The notes: generated by a model not told the origin, from the letters alone. A DNA stretch of 64,000 bases from Pseudomonas violetae (GCF_023072615.1 NZ_JAKNRW010000023.1:1-64000), one strand, 5' to 3'. Shown: positions 43,084 through 52,074, numbered from the stretch's first letter. A program made the numbers and translations.

Positions 43084-43134
43084 ACCCAGCCTGTTCAGTT
43101 CGCTACGCTAATAATTACAAGATGAGGAACCACC

Positions 43135-44064
43135 ATGAACATCAAGATTTCCCACACTGCTGCTGCCCAGCAATTTCTCGAAGAAGCCAGCGGCCTGCAC
43201 AACGATGCCGGCAGCCCACGGGTCAAGGCGCTTATCTACCGTATTCTGCGTGACTCGGTGAACATCATCGAGGACCTGGCGGTAACGCCGGAAGAATTCT
43301 GGAAAGCCGTCAATTACCTCAACGTGCTGGGTTCGCGCCAGGAAGCCGGACTGGTCGTCGCTGGCCTGGGGCTGGAACACTATCTCGATCTGCTGATGGA
43401 CGCCGAAGACGAGCAGGCCGGCAAGGCTGGCGGCACCCCGCGCACCATCGAAGGCCCGCTGTACGTGGCCGGCGCTCCCTTGTCCAACTTCGAGGCGCGT
43501 CTGGACGACGGCTTGGATCCGGGCGTGACCCTGTTCATGCAGGGCCAGGTGCTCAATACCGCTGGCGAACCTCTGGCGGGTGCAGTGGTGGATGTCTGGC
43601 ACGCCAACACTGGCGGCACTTATTCCTACTTCGACAGCACCCAATCGGAGTTCAACCTGCGCCGGCGCATCGTGACCGACGCCGAAGGCCGTTATCGCTT
43701 GCGCAGCATCGTGCCGTCCGGCTACGGCTGCCCACCGGATGGCCCGACCCAACAACTGCTCGATCAACTGGGCCGTCACGGCCAGCGTCCGGCGCACATC
43801 CATTTCTTCATCTCGGCTGCGGACCATCGTCACCTGACCACCCAGATCAATCTGGACGGCGATGAATACCTGCACGACGATTTCGCCTACGCCACCCGTG
43901 ACGAACTGATCGCCAAGATCACCTTCAGCGAAGATCAGGCTCGTGCAGCGGCCTATGGTGTCAGCGGTCGCTTCGCCGAAATCGACTTCGACTTCACCCT
44001 GCAGTCTTCGGCCCAGCCGCAAGAGCAGCAACGCATGGAGCGAGTTCGCGCACTCGAAGACTGA
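43135..44064 (+). CDS. catA: Catechol 1,2-dioxygenase
   Basis: A 309-residue intradiol dioxygenase. The N-terminal helical dimer domain binds lipid in relatives. Non-haem Fe(III) ligands are Tyr in GTYSYFD (about 163), Tyr in VPSGYGCPP (about 197) and the two His of RPAHIHFFISA (about 221, 223). It splits catechol to cis,cis-muconate, which also induces CatR. GAGGAAC precedes the ATG; the gap to catC is 51 bases, so catBCA is one operon. Confidence 0.95.
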   Translation: MNIKISHTAAAQQFLEEASGLHNDAGSPRVKALIYRILRDSVNIIEDLAVTPEEFWKAVNYLNVLGSRQEAGLVVAGLGLEHYLDLLMDAEDEQAGKAGGTPRTIEGPLYVAGAPLSNFEARLDDGLDPGVTLFMQGQVLNTAGEPLAGAVVDVWHANTGGTYSYFDSTQSEFNLRRRIVTDAEGRYRLRSIVPSGYGCPPDGPTQQLLDQLGRHGQRPAHIHFFISAADHRHLTTQINLDGDEYLHDDFAYATRDELIAKITFSEDQARAAAYGVSGRFAEIDFDFTLQSSAQPQEQQRMERVRALED

Positions 44065-44076
44065 TCCCCACAGAAC

Positions 44077-44146
44077 GTGTGGGAGCCCGGCTTGCCGGCG
44101 ATGGCGAATGTGCCGCCGCCATCGCTGGCAAGCCAGGCTCCTACAG
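44077..44146. repeat. REPIN between catA and benR
   Basis: GTGGGAGCCCGGCTTGCCGG and CTGGCAAGCCAGGCTCCTAC face each other across about 25 bases. It follows the catA stop by 12 bases. Confidence 0.88.
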
Positions 44147-44242
44147 GATTTGCCCACTCCCATGTGTCGGTCAACTCGTACATCGGTGCCGGCACTGCTT
44201 TAGAATGACCAGAACATCTATAACAAAAATGAGAGTGACCCG

Positions 44243-45202
44243 ATGATGCACGCGCAACTGTTGAGTCAGCGCAGCACTGTATTCGACCATGCCGACCCGT
44301 ACGCGGTGTCAGGCTACGTCAATCAGCATGTCGGAAATCATTGCATCCTGATGCCCCGGGCGGGGCAACCCCTGGCCAGCCTCAATCATCGCAAATTCGC
44401 CAGCCTCGACCTGTGCCGTATCAGCTACGGCGGCAGCGTTCGCGTCACCTCCGGCGCGCTCGAAACCATCTATCATCTGCAAGTGTTATTGCGCGGCAAT
44501 TGCCTGTGGCGTGGTCATGCCCAAGAGCATTACTTCGCCCCCGGCGAGTTGCTGCTGATCAATCCCGACGATCCAGTGGATTTGACCTACTCCGACGATT
44601 GCGAAAAATTCATCCTAAAGATCCCCGCGTCGTTGCTCGAGTCGGTCTGCGACGAGCAGCGCTGGCGCTATCCGGGGCAGGGCGTGCGGTTTCTGGAAAA
44701 CCGCTACCAGCTCAATGAACTGGAAGGTTTCGTCAACCTGCTGGCGATGATTTGCCAGGAGGCTGAGGCCACCGAGCAGATTCCCCGGGTGCAGGAGCAC
44801 TACACGCAGATTATCGTCAGCAAGATGCTCAGCCTGATGAAGACCAATGTCAGCCGGCTGGAACTCGGCTCACAGGCTGCGACGTTCGAAGCGATTGCCG
44901 ATTACATCGCCAGGAACCTCAAGCACGACATCGACAGCGAGGAACTCGCGCGCCAGGCCAGCATGAGCCTGCGTTCGTTGTATGGCCTGTTCGAACGCAA
45001 CGCCTGCACCACGCCGAAAAACTACATCCGCCAGAAACGCCTGGAGCGCGTCAACGCCTGCCTCAGCGACCCGACCTGCATCGTGCGCAACGTCACCGAA
45101 ATAGCGATGGATTACGGCTTCCTGCACTTGGGACGGTTCTCGGACAGCTACCGCAAGCAGTTCGGCGAGTTGCCTTCGGACACCCTCAAGCGCCGGCATT
45201 GA
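44243..45202 (+). CDS. benR: AraC/XylS-family activator of ben genes
   Basis: A 319-residue protein. The N-terminal half is the AraC-binding-like ligand domain (ASLDLCRISYGGSVRVTSGA, HYFAPGELLLINPDDPVDL). The C-terminal 100 residues hold the double HTH: DSEELARQASMSLRSLYGLF and VTEIAMDYGFLHLGRFSDSY. BenR responds to benzoate and activates benABCD from paired TGCA-N6-GGnTA sites, which are present upstream of benA. Start at the first of two ATGs, after GAGAGTGA. Confidence 0.93.
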   Translation: MMHAQLLSQRSTVFDHADPYAVSGYVNQHVGNHCILMPRAGQPLASLNHRKFASLDLCRISYGGSVRVTSGALETIYHLQVLLRGNCLWRGHAQEHYFAPGELLLINPDDPVDLTYSDDCEKFILKIPASLLESVCDEQRWRYPGQGVRFLENRYQLNELEGFVNLLAMICQEAEATEQIPRVQEHYTQIIVSKMLSLMKTNVSRLELGSQAATFEAIADYIARNLKHDIDSEELARQASMSLRSLYGLFERNACTTPKNYIRQKRLERVNACLSDPTCIVRNVTEIAMDYGFLHLGRFSDSYRKQFGELPSDTLKRRH

Positions 45203-45217
45203 CCGCAAACCCCGACC

Positions 45218-45250
45218 CTGTGGCGAGGGAGCAAGCTTCCTCGCCACAGG
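45218..45250. repeat. REP-type hairpin after benR
   Basis: CCTGTGGCGAGG and CCTCGCCACAGG form a perfect 12-bp stem with a ten-base loop. It is of the GTGGCGAGGGAGC type also seen at 50021-50049. It lies 16 bases after the benR stop and may insulate benR from benA. Confidence 0.8.
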
Positions 45251-45269
45251 ATCAGTGTCGCATTGAGGT

Positions 45270-45305
45270 TGCACTAATCGGATACAGGTCTGCACCCTGC
45301 GGATA
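45270..45305 (+). promoter_or_regulatory. BenR/XylS tandem binding sites upstream of benA
   Basis: TGCACTAATCGGATA at 45270-45284 and TGCACCCTGCGGATA at 45291-45305 are two direct repeats of TGCA-N6-GGATA, 21 bases apart, the layout of XylS/BenR sites at Pm and Pben. They lie 64 bases or more upstream of the benA ATG. Confidence 0.85.
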
Positions 45306-45368
45306 GTCCGTCCCATCCCCTCCGTCCTAGCATGGCCCTGCCTGATAAAAACAATGGAGGCGGCGGCC

Positions 45369-46733
45369 ATGACCCTGCGACCCGAATACCTGCAATCCCT
45401 GCTTGAAGACGATCCAGAGCAGGGTATCTATCGCTGCAAACGCGAGATGTTCACCGACCCACGGCTGTTCGACCTTGAGATGGAACACATCTTCGAAGGC
45501 AACTGGCTGTACCTCGCCCACGAAAGCCAGATCCCCAACAAAAACGATTTCTACACCACCACCATGGGGCGCCAGTCGATCTTCATCGCGCGCAACAAGG
45601 ACGGTGAGCTCAATGCCTTCATCAACGCCTGCAGTCACCGCGGCGCGATGCTGTGCCGGCACAAGTCCGGTAACAAGAGCTCCTATACCTGCCCGTTCCA
45701 CGGCTGGACCTTCAACAACTCCGGCAAGCTGCTCAAGGTCAAGGACCCGGCGGCGGCTGGTTACCCGGCGAGCTTCAATTGCGAAGGCTCCCACGACCTG
45801 ACCCGGGTCGCGCGCTTTGAATCCTATCGCGGCTTTCTATTCGGCAGCCTCAAGGCCGACGTAGTCCCGCTGGTGGAGCACCTGGGCGAATCGGCGAAGA
45901 TCATCGACATGATCGTCGATCAATCCGCCGATGGCCTGGAAGTGCTGCGCGGTTCTTCCAGCTACATTTACGAAGGTAACTGGAAACTCACCGCTGAAAA
46001 CGGCGCCGACGGCTACCACGTCAGCTCCGTGCACTGGAACTACGCAGCCACCCAGAACCAGCGCAAGCAGCGCGAGGCCGGCGACACTAACCCGACCATG
46101 AGTGCCGGCAGTTGGGCCAAGCAGGGCGGTGGTTTCTACTCCTTCGACAAGGGGCACATGCTGCTCTGGACCCGCTGGGCCAACCCTGAAGACCGTCCGC
46201 TGTACGAGCGCCGCGACGAGCTCGCCCAGGACTTCGGCAAGGCGCGCGCCGACTGGATGATCGAGAACTCGCGCAATCTGTGCCTGTACCCCAACGTGTA
46301 CCTGATGGACCAGTTCAGCTCGCAGATCCGCATTGCCCGGCCGATTTCGGTCAACCGCACGGAAATCACCATTTACTGCATCGCGCCCAAGGGCGAAAGC
46401 GATCACGCACGCTCCAGCCGGATTCGTCAGTACGAGGATTTCTTCAACGTCAGCGGCATGGCGACGCCGGACGATCTCGAAGAGTTTCGTTCCTGCCAGA
46501 CCGGTTATCAGGGCAGCGTCACCGCCTGGAACGACATGTCCCGGGGGGCTGAGCACTGGGTCGAAGGCGCTGATGACGCCGCGAAGGAAATCGACCTGCA
46601 ACCGTTGCTCAGCGGCGTGCGCACCGAGGACGAAGGCCTGTTCGTGCTGCAGCACAAATACTGGCAGCAGACCATGCTCAAGGCGCTGGCCGCCGAGCAG
46701 GCGAAGCTGATCGACGTGGAGGCCGTGCAATGA
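45369..46733 (+). CDS. benA: Benzoate 1,2-dioxygenase, large subunit
   Basis: A 454-residue Rieske oxygenase alpha subunit. Rieske ligands are C88-x-H90 and C108-x2-H111 (ACSHRGAML, YTCPFHGW). The catalytic iron site is in ENGADGYHVSSVHWNY. With BenB it adds O2 to benzoate to give the cis-diol, with electrons from BenC. GGAGGCGG precedes the ATG; an earlier ATG five codons upstream is less likely. Confidence 0.95.
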   Translation: MTLRPEYLQSLLEDDPEQGIYRCKREMFTDPRLFDLEMEHIFEGNWLYLAHESQIPNKNDFYTTTMGRQSIFIARNKDGELNAFINACSHRGAMLCRHKSGNKSSYTCPFHGWTFNNSGKLLKVKDPAAAGYPASFNCEGSHDLTRVARFESYRGFLFGSLKADVVPLVEHLGESAKIIDMIVDQSADGLEVLRGSSSYIYEGNWKLTAENGADGYHVSSVHWNYAATQNQRKQREAGDTNPTMSAGSWAKQGGGFYSFDKGHMLLWTRWANPEDRPLYERRDELAQDFGKARADWMIENSRNLCLYPNVYLMDQFSSQIRIARPISVNRTEITIYCIAPKGESDHARSSRIRQYEDFFNVSGMATPDDLEEFRSCQTGYQGSVTAWNDMSRGAEHWVEGADDAAKEIDLQPLLSGVRTEDEGLFVLQHKYWQQTMLKALAAEQAKLIDVEAVQ

Positions 46734-47218
46734 TTATCACCTACGAAAGCGTGCGCGATTTTCTCTACCGCGAAGCGCGCTACCTCGACGACCGCCAGTG
46801 GGATGAGTGGCTGGAACTGTACGCGCCGGACGCCACCTTCTGGATGCCTTCCTGGGACGACAACGACGAACTGACCGAAGACCCGCAGCGGGAAATCTCG
46901 CTGATCTGGTACGGCAATCGCACCGGCCTTGAAGACCGGGTGTTCCGTATCAAGACCGAACGTTCCAGCGCCAGCGTGCCGGACACCCGCACCTCGCACA
47001 ACCTCAGCAACATCGAGCTGCTGGAACAGGCCGACGGTGTCTGCAAGGTGCGCTTCAACTGGCACACCCTGAGCTTTCGCTACAAAACCGTCGACAGCTA
47101 TTTCGGCAGCAGTTTCTACACCCTGGACATGCGCGGTGAAAACCCGCTGATCAAGGCCAAGAAAGTGATCCTGAAGAACGACTATGTTCGTCAGGTCATT
47201 GATGTCTACCATTTGTGA
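46730..47218 (+). CDS. benB: Benzoate 1,2-dioxygenase, small subunit
   Basis: A 162-residue beta subunit with the NTF2-like fold: YREARYLDDRQWDEWLELYA, FWMPSWDD, SLIWYGNRTGLEDRVFRIKT and a C-terminal KAKKVILKNDYVRQVIDVYH. It shapes the alpha3beta3 hexamer. The ATG overlaps the benA stop. Confidence 0.95.
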   Translation: MIITYESVRDFLYREARYLDDRQWDEWLELYAPDATFWMPSWDDNDELTEDPQREISLIWYGNRTGLEDRVFRIKTERSSASVPDTRTSHNLSNIELLEQADGVCKVRFNWHTLSFRYKTVDSYFGSSFYTLDMRGENPLIKAKKVILKNDYVRQVIDVYHL

Positions 47219-47228
47219 GGCCGTCGCC

Positions 47229-48242
47229 ATGACACATTCCATCGCGTTCAATTTCGAAGACGGCGTCACCCGGTTCATCGACGCCAATCCAGGTGAAACC
47301 GTGGCCGACGCCGCTTACCGCCAGGGCATCAACATCCCGCTGGACTGCCGCGACGGCGCCTGCGGTACCTGCAAGTGTTTTGCCGAAGCCGGTCGTTATG
47401 ACCTGGGCGAGGAATACATTGATGACGCCTTGACTGCTGACGAAGCCGAGCAGGGCTTTGTCCTCACCTGCCAGATGCGCGCCCAGAGCGATTGCGTGGT
47501 CCGGGTGCCGGCCTCTTCGGATGTCTGTCGCACTCGGCAGGCCAGTTTTGAAGCAACCATCAGCGCCGTGCGCCAGCTGTCCGACAGCACCATCGTGCTG
47601 TCGATCAAGGGCGAGTCCCTGAGCAAGCTGGCGTTTCTGCCGGGGCAGTATGTGAATCTGGGGGTCCCGGGCAGTACGCAGACCCGAGCCTATTCCTTCA
47701 GCTCGCTGCAGCGTGATGGCGAAGTGAGCTTCCTGATTCGCAATGTGCCAGGGGGACTGATGAGCAGTTTTCTCACCGGCATGGCCAAGGCCGGCGACAG
47801 CATGAGCCTGGCCGGACCATTGGGCAGCTTCTACCTGCGCGATATCCGTCGCCCTTTATTGCTGCTGGCTGGCGGCACGGGGCTGGCGCCATTTACTGCG
47901 ATGCTGGAGAAGATCGCCGAGCAGGGCAGTGAGCATCCGTTGCACCTGATCTATGGTGTCACCCATGATTTTGACCTGGTAGAACTCGATCGCCTTGAAG
48001 CCTTCACCGCGCGTATCCCCAACTTCACCTATAGCGCCTGCGTGGCCAGCCCTGACAGCCAGCACCGGCTCAAGGGCTACGTGACCCAGCACATCGAACC
48101 ACGGCATTTGAACGATGGTGACGTCGACGTCTACCTGTGCGGCCCGCCACCGATGGTCGAGGCGGTCAGCCAATACATTCGTGAACAAGGCATCGCGCCG
48201 GTCAACTTCTACTACGAGAAATTCGCCGCCAGCGCGGCCTGA
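47229..48242 (+). CDS. benC: Benzoate 1,2-dioxygenase electron transfer component
   Basis: A 337-residue reductase. A plant-type 2Fe-2S ferredoxin comes first, with C40, C45, C48 and C81 (LDCRDGACGTCKC, VLTCQ). Then the FAD domain (RAYSFSSLQRDG) and NAD domain (LLLAGGTGLAPFTAMLEKI, YLCGPPPMVEAV). It passes electrons from NADH to BenA. Ten bases after benB. Confidence 0.95.
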   Translation: MTHSIAFNFEDGVTRFIDANPGETVADAAYRQGINIPLDCRDGACGTCKCFAEAGRYDLGEEYIDDALTADEAEQGFVLTCQMRAQSDCVVRVPASSDVCRTRQASFEATISAVRQLSDSTIVLSIKGESLSKLAFLPGQYVNLGVPGSTQTRAYSFSSLQRDGEVSFLIRNVPGGLMSSFLTGMAKAGDSMSLAGPLGSFYLRDIRRPLLLLAGGTGLAPFTAMLEKIAEQGSEHPLHLIYGVTHDFDLVELDRLEAFTARIPNFTYSACVASPDSQHRLKGYVTQHIEPRHLNDGDVDVYLCGPPPMVEAVSQYIREQGIAPVNFYYEKFAASAA

Positions 48243-48258
48243 GCCATACCGCTCACCC

Positions 48259-48373
48259 TGTAGAAGCGAGCTTGCTCCGGGCGGCGTTCCGACGATGGAC
48301 TCCAGAGCGCCGCGTGCATCCAGGCTGCCCGCGTCATCGTTAATCACCATCGCGAGCAAGCTCGCTCCTACAA
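48259..48373. repeat. Long REPIN inserted between benC and benD
   Basis: The ends TGTAGAAGCGAGCTTGCTCC and GAGCAAGCTCGCTCCTACA are inverted copies around an 80-base centre with CCGCGTGCATCCAGG and CGCGTCATCGTTAATCACC. A worn copy lies at 39077-39195. It separates benD from benABC within the operon. Confidence 0.85.
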
Positions 48374-48427
48374 GGACGTGTTTCGTCCGGTAGGGCTCAG
48401 AACCGCATCTGACGTATCGAGGTACAC

Positions 48428-49195
48428 ATGAACAGATTCCACGAAAAAGTCGCACTGATCACCGGCGCCGCCCAAGGCATCGGCCGGCGTGTCGCCGAAC
48501 GCATGGCGGCCGAAGGTGCGCGGCTGATCCTGGTCGACCGCTCCGAGCTGGTGTTCGAGCTGCAACAGCAACTGGGCCAGGACAGCTTTGCGCTGACCGC
48601 CGATCTTGAGCAATACAGCGAATGCGATCGTGTGATGCAGGCCGCCGTTGAGCGTTTCGGTCGCCTCGACATCCTGATCAACAACGTCGGCGGCACCCTC
48701 TGGGCCAAGCCATTCGAGCACTACCAAGCGTCACAGATCGAAGCCGAAGTGCGACGCTCGCTGTTTCCAACGCTGTGGTGCTGCCATGCCGCACTGCCGT
48801 TCATGCTGGAGCAGGGCAGTGGGGCGATCGTCAATGTCTCCTCCATTGCTACTCGCAGCATCAACCGTGTGCCCTACGGTGCGGCGAAGGGCGGGGTGAA
48901 CGCATTGACCGCGTGCCTGGCGTTCGAAACTGCCGGGCGTGGCATTCGGGTCAATGCCACCGCGCCTGGCGGCACCGAGGCGCCGCCACGGGTCATCCCA
49001 CGCAATAGTGCCGAACAGAGTGCAGAAGAGAAGGTGTGGTACCAGCAGATCGTCGACCAGACGCTCGATAGCAGCTTGATGAAGCGCTACGGCACGCTTG
49101 ATGAGCAGGCTGGCGCTATTCTGTTTCTGGCCAGCGACGAAGCCTCCTACATTACCGGCATGATTATGCCGGTGGGTGGCGGCGACCAGGGCTGA
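48428..49195 (+). CDS. benD: 1,6-dihydroxycyclohexa-2,4-diene-1-carboxylate dehydrogenase
   Basis: A 255-residue SDR. ALITGAAQGIGRRVAERM is the NAD loop, followed by NNVGG, Ser in NVSSIAT and YGAAKGG (catalytic Tyr/Lys). It oxidises and decarboxylates the benzoate cis-diol to catechol. It follows benC after 185 bases that contain a REPIN. No benzoate transporter or porin gene (benK, benE, benF) follows in this window. Confidence 0.93.
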   Translation: MNRFHEKVALITGAAQGIGRRVAERMAAEGARLILVDRSELVFELQQQLGQDSFALTADLEQYSECDRVMQAAVERFGRLDILINNVGGTLWAKPFEHYQASQIEAEVRRSLFPTLWCCHAALPFMLEQGSGAIVNVSSIATRSINRVPYGAAKGGVNALTACLAFETAGRGIRVNATAPGGTEAPPRVIPRNSAEQSAEEKVWYQQIVDQTLDSSLMKRYGTLDEQAGAILFLASDEASYITGMIMPVGGGDQG

Positions 49196-49244
49196 GGTAT
49201 TGACCGACAAGGCTGCAACGCCAGTGTCACAAGACTGATCAACC

Positions 49245-49607
49245 TTACAGGCGACGCTGGAACGCTTTGATGATGCGCAGCGTGGCATCGTTGGTGCTGA
49301 GATTGTGCACCGAATTCAGTGGATGCCAGATGCACTCGACTATTTCATTGGCCGGTCGGGCGACCTCGTAATCCACCACCGATGCTTCGTACACATGGTG
49401 GCAGGTAGCGCCTGACTCCAGCTCCATGACGTAGAGAAGGTCGTCGACCCCCAGGCTGGTTTCTTCCTGGAGCTCACGTATGGCTGCGTCGGCAATGGTC
49501 TCACCTGGCTCCACTTTGCCTCCGGGCAAGGCCCAGCGACATCCGTACTTGCGTACCAGGAGTACGTGGCGGTCCTGCTCGCAGATGACGGTTGCGCGTA
49601 CTTTCAT
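49245..49607 (-). CDS. Nudix hydrolase
   Basis: A 120-residue protein. The Nudix box reads GKVEPGETIADAAIRELQEE then TSL, so the metal-binding Glu residues are kept while the penultimate Gly is Ser. It begins VRATVICEQDRHVLLVRKYG. Such small Nudix enzymes hydrolyse nucleoside diphosphate derivatives. Substrate unknown. GGATAG precedes the ATG. Confidence 0.9.
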   Translation of the reverse strand: MKVRATVICEQDRHVLLVRKYGCRWALPGGKVEPGETIADAAIRELQEETSLGVDDLLYVMELESGATCHHVYEASVVDYEVARPANEIVECIWHPLNSVHNLSTNDATLRIIKAFQRRL

Positions 49608-49811
49608 GCTCTATCCAAATGCTGGGCTGTCACAATAATGTCATAAAGTTGCAATAGTCAGGCCGTGCAGCGCGGGTTTCAGATGGTTGGAGCCCGGGAG
49701 GGGGGTAAAAGTGCAATCGCTGACGTCGCGACGTCTGGTCAGCACGATCGCCGGAGGCAGGTGTAAGGTAGACAGGTCAATCCTGGATACGATGCAGCAA
49801 TGGAGGTTGTC

Positions 49812-50003
49812 ATGAGTGTACCGATGCTGAACAAGATGCATATGAACGGTTACGACGTACTCAGCGTGAACAATGGTCCTTGGCGTGTCTGCACCAAAGG
49901 GGACCGTCTCGGCGCGTTTGCCAGTCGGGAAGAGGCATTGGCCTTTGCGGCCTCTTTGCCCGGCTATCGCGACAGATCGCCCAGACCGGCAAATAAACAG
50001 TAA
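49812..50003 (+). CDS. Small protein with G-x-R-x-G-A-F-x-S-x-E-E-A motif
   Basis: A 63-residue protein preceded by GGAGGT with five-base spacing. The core reads GPWRVCTKGDRLGAFASREE then ALAFAASLPGYR, the strand-strand-helix unit also present in the 61-residue protein at 16248. Function unknown. A basic C-terminal tail follows (RSPRPANKQ). Confidence 0.7.
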   Translation: MSVPMLNKMHMNGYDVLSVNNGPWRVCTKGDRLGAFASREEALAFAASLPGYRDRSPRPANKQ

Positions 50004-50020
50004 CTTCTTACCGTCATACG

Positions 50021-50049
50021 GTGGCGAGGGAGCTCGCTCCCTCTCCACC
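50021..50049. repeat. REP hairpin GTGGCGAGGGAGC type
   Basis: GTGGCGAGGGAGCTCGCTCC and CTCTCCACC form one hairpin between the convergent small gene and the 79-residue gene. Same type as at 45218. Confidence 0.75.
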
Positions 50050-50057
50050 TGTGCCAA

Positions 50058-50297
50058 TCAGTGAGCCTGGTTGCGCGTGATGGCCTTGGCCTTCACTTCA
50101 ACGGCATACTGCGCCAGGCGTTCTTCATCCCCCTGGAGGACTTCACACAGTCGCTTTGCCGCCTTGGCGTCCACCTCGTTGCCCGCCTGCAGCAATTGCT
50201 CGGCAATGCGCAAAAGCTCGACTGCCGACCAGCGCAGGTCAGAGGCGACACCCTGCAAGTCCCGCCGAAGTTGCTGTTCCGATTCGTTAAGCCACAT
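50058..50297 (-). CDS. Hypothetical helical protein, 79 residues
   Basis: MWLNESEQQLRRDLQGVASD and then AVELLRIAEQLLQAGNEVDA and AAKRLCEVLQGDEERLAQYA indicate an all-helical protein. GGAGGT sits four bases before the ATG. A longer frame upstream is not supported. No family recognised. Confidence 0.7.
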   Translation of the reverse strand: MWLNESEQQLRRDLQGVASDLRWSAVELLRIAEQLLQAGNEVDAKAAKRLCEVLQGDEERLAQYAVEVKAKAITRNQAH

Positions 50298-50446
50298 GCT
50301 GACCTCCTGCAATAATTCTTCGTTTCGAAATACTAGACCCTTTTCACTGCGGGGGAAGTCGAGCGGGCAATCATGAGCTTTTGTGTATCGAATGGATGTC
50401 TGCGCCGCCACGCGCTACATTTTCCTTTTAAACGAAGGAAAGCCTC

Positions 50447-50782
50447 ATGCGGATGCTAATCGCTGGAATCGTACTGGCGTCACTGGCGGGTTGCTCGTTG
50501 CCCGCTTCCGTCGTGCCGGGTGAACCGAACGTCAGCAAGTACAGCGAGAAGCCGCCCAAGGAGTACGCCGCGTGCGTCTTGCCGTTATGGCAGAAGGAAG
50601 TATCGGCCACCCGCCAGGCCTCGATCTCCAACGGCTACCGGATCAATGCTCCCGGTATGATTAGCGCGGACGAGATCCTCGATATCGTGAAGAACAAGGA
50701 CGGCAGTCGCGTGTCCCTGTATCAGGGGCCACCCTGGGCCAAATCGGGTGCACTGCGTCAGGCTGTGCGCGACTGCCTGTAG
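50447..50782 (+). CDS. Small putative lipoprotein
   Basis: A 111-residue protein with a lipoprotein signal (MRMLIAGIVLASLAGC, lipobox LAGC at residues 13-16). The mature part reads ASVVPGEPNVSKYSEKPPKE, YAACVLPLWQKEVSATRQAS and ISADEILDIVKNKDGSRVSL. GAAGGAAAG precedes the ATG. No named family; similar to other Pseudomonas lipoproteins. Confidence 0.75.
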   Translation: MRMLIAGIVLASLAGCSLPASVVPGEPNVSKYSEKPPKEYAACVLPLWQKEVSATRQASISNGYRINAPGMISADEILDIVKNKDGSRVSLYQGPPWAKSGALRQAVRDCL

Positions 50783-50801
50783 TCTTCAGCCGCGCTTGTG
50801 T

Positions 50802-51080
50802 TCAGTCGCTGATGTCGGTCAGCGGTATGCCTTGAGGGCTGGGGCTTTTCCTGTCCCGCCGATCATTGATCCAGGTGTCCACCTGCTCGGAGAATTCTGC
50901 CGGGGCCTTGCGCCCGACTTTCCTCGCGAGATCAAAAATGGTCTGCTGGGCCAGTGCTTCTTCCATGCGCTTTTGCGCCACCAGCATGGCGCCGTGCACT
51001 GAACAGTGGCCATCCAGCGCCCAGTCGGGCGCATTCCCTTCGAATAAAGCACAGCGCCCGCGTATTTCCTTGCAGTCGAA
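50802..51080 (-). pseudogene. Cys-containing hypothetical protein, possibly lacking its start
   Basis: Open on the minus strand from just after a TAA at about 51085. It reads CKEIRGRCALFEGNAPDWAL, DGHCSVHGAMLVAQKRMEEA and TIFDLARKVGRKAPAEFSEQ, a protein-like composition, with three Cys at the N-terminus. No ATG, GTG or TTG occurs before the GTG at 50997-50999, which would cut the conserved-looking Cys part. The likely N-terminus coincides with the broken 5' end of the NDH-2 remnant on the other strand, so the gene may be truncated. Alternatively translation begins at the internal GTG (65 residues). Confidence 0.5.
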
Positions 51081-51089
51081 TATGGGTTA

Positions 51090-52023
51090 CCGGAATGCGG
51101 CGGGCGCCCAGCAGCTGTGCAGCTAAGACAAACTCGTGCTGGCCACGGGCAGCCGTCTGGCGCGACCGAGCACGGCGGGGGTGAACGAACACGCTTTTGA
51201 TGTCGACCAGATCGAACAGGCCGTGCGCCTGGAACAACACCTCAAATGCCTCGCCGACCGACCGGACAGCGCCGCGCGCAATACCGTGGTGGTGGCGGGC
51301 GGTGGCTTCACCCGGATTGAAACGGCGACTGAGATGCCCGCCCGGCTGCGCGCCATTCTGGGTAACGCGGCGGACATCAAGGTAATCATCGTTGATCGCG
51401 GCGAGAAAATTGGCGCGTCGATGGGTGCCGACATCAGCGTTTCTATCGCTGAAGCGAGCGCCGAGGTGGGTGTGGAGTGGCGCTTGAAGTCGTCGGTGAC
51501 CGGCGTCGATGCCAGCGGAGTGACCTTGGCCGATGGGCAGCGCATTGAAACCAGCACCGTGATCTGGACCACTGGTGTGCATGCCAGCTCGTTAACCGAA
51601 CAGATCCCCGGCGAGCGCGATGCCTTGGGCCGCCTGCACGTGGACAGCCATCTGAAAGTGATCGGCCAGGACGACATCTTTGCCACTGGCGATGTGGCCT
51701 ACGCGGCCTCCGATGACATCGGCAACCACGCCCTTATGACCTGCCAGCACGCCATCGTCCTTGGTCGTCACGCCCGCAACAACGTCGCCGCGCAAATGCT
51801 CGGGGTTGCCCCGACGCCTTACAGCCAGCCCAAGTACGTGACCTGCCTGGACCTCGGGGCCTGGGGCGCGGTGTACACCGAAGGGTGGGATCGCCAGGTC
51901 AAACTGGTTCGCCAGGAAGGCAAAGCGCTGAAGACACAGATCAACACCCAGTGGTTCTATCCGCCAGCGGCCAATCGTGAAACCGCTTGGGCCGCCGCCG
52001 ATCCGCTGATCCCGATTGCCTGA
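51090..52023 (+). pseudogene. NDH-2-type NAD(P)/FAD oxidoreductase, N-terminally truncated
   Basis: From 51136 about 295 codons match NDH-2-like dehydrogenases: LATGSRLARPSTAGVNEHAF, ARNTVVVAGGGFTRIETATE, VIWTTGVHAS, IFATGDVAYA and a typical C-terminus. The first 100 or so residues with the FAD-binding GxGxxG are absent. Just upstream, GAQQL, then a TAA, then DKLVLATGS shows where GQQLDYDKLVLATGS decayed. Inside the NADH motif the expected GGGFTGIE is GGGFTRIE. It cannot bind FAD as it stands. Confidence 0.75.
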
Positions 52024-52074
52024 TTCCCTGCATCGAGCTCCTATGCGGCCGGAGGTCTGAAACGTTTGCCAATG

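Noticed and set aside
261..50049. REP palindromes as a CRISPR array
   Set aside because: The repeats are dispersed, palindromic, of several families and without regular spacers or cas genes.
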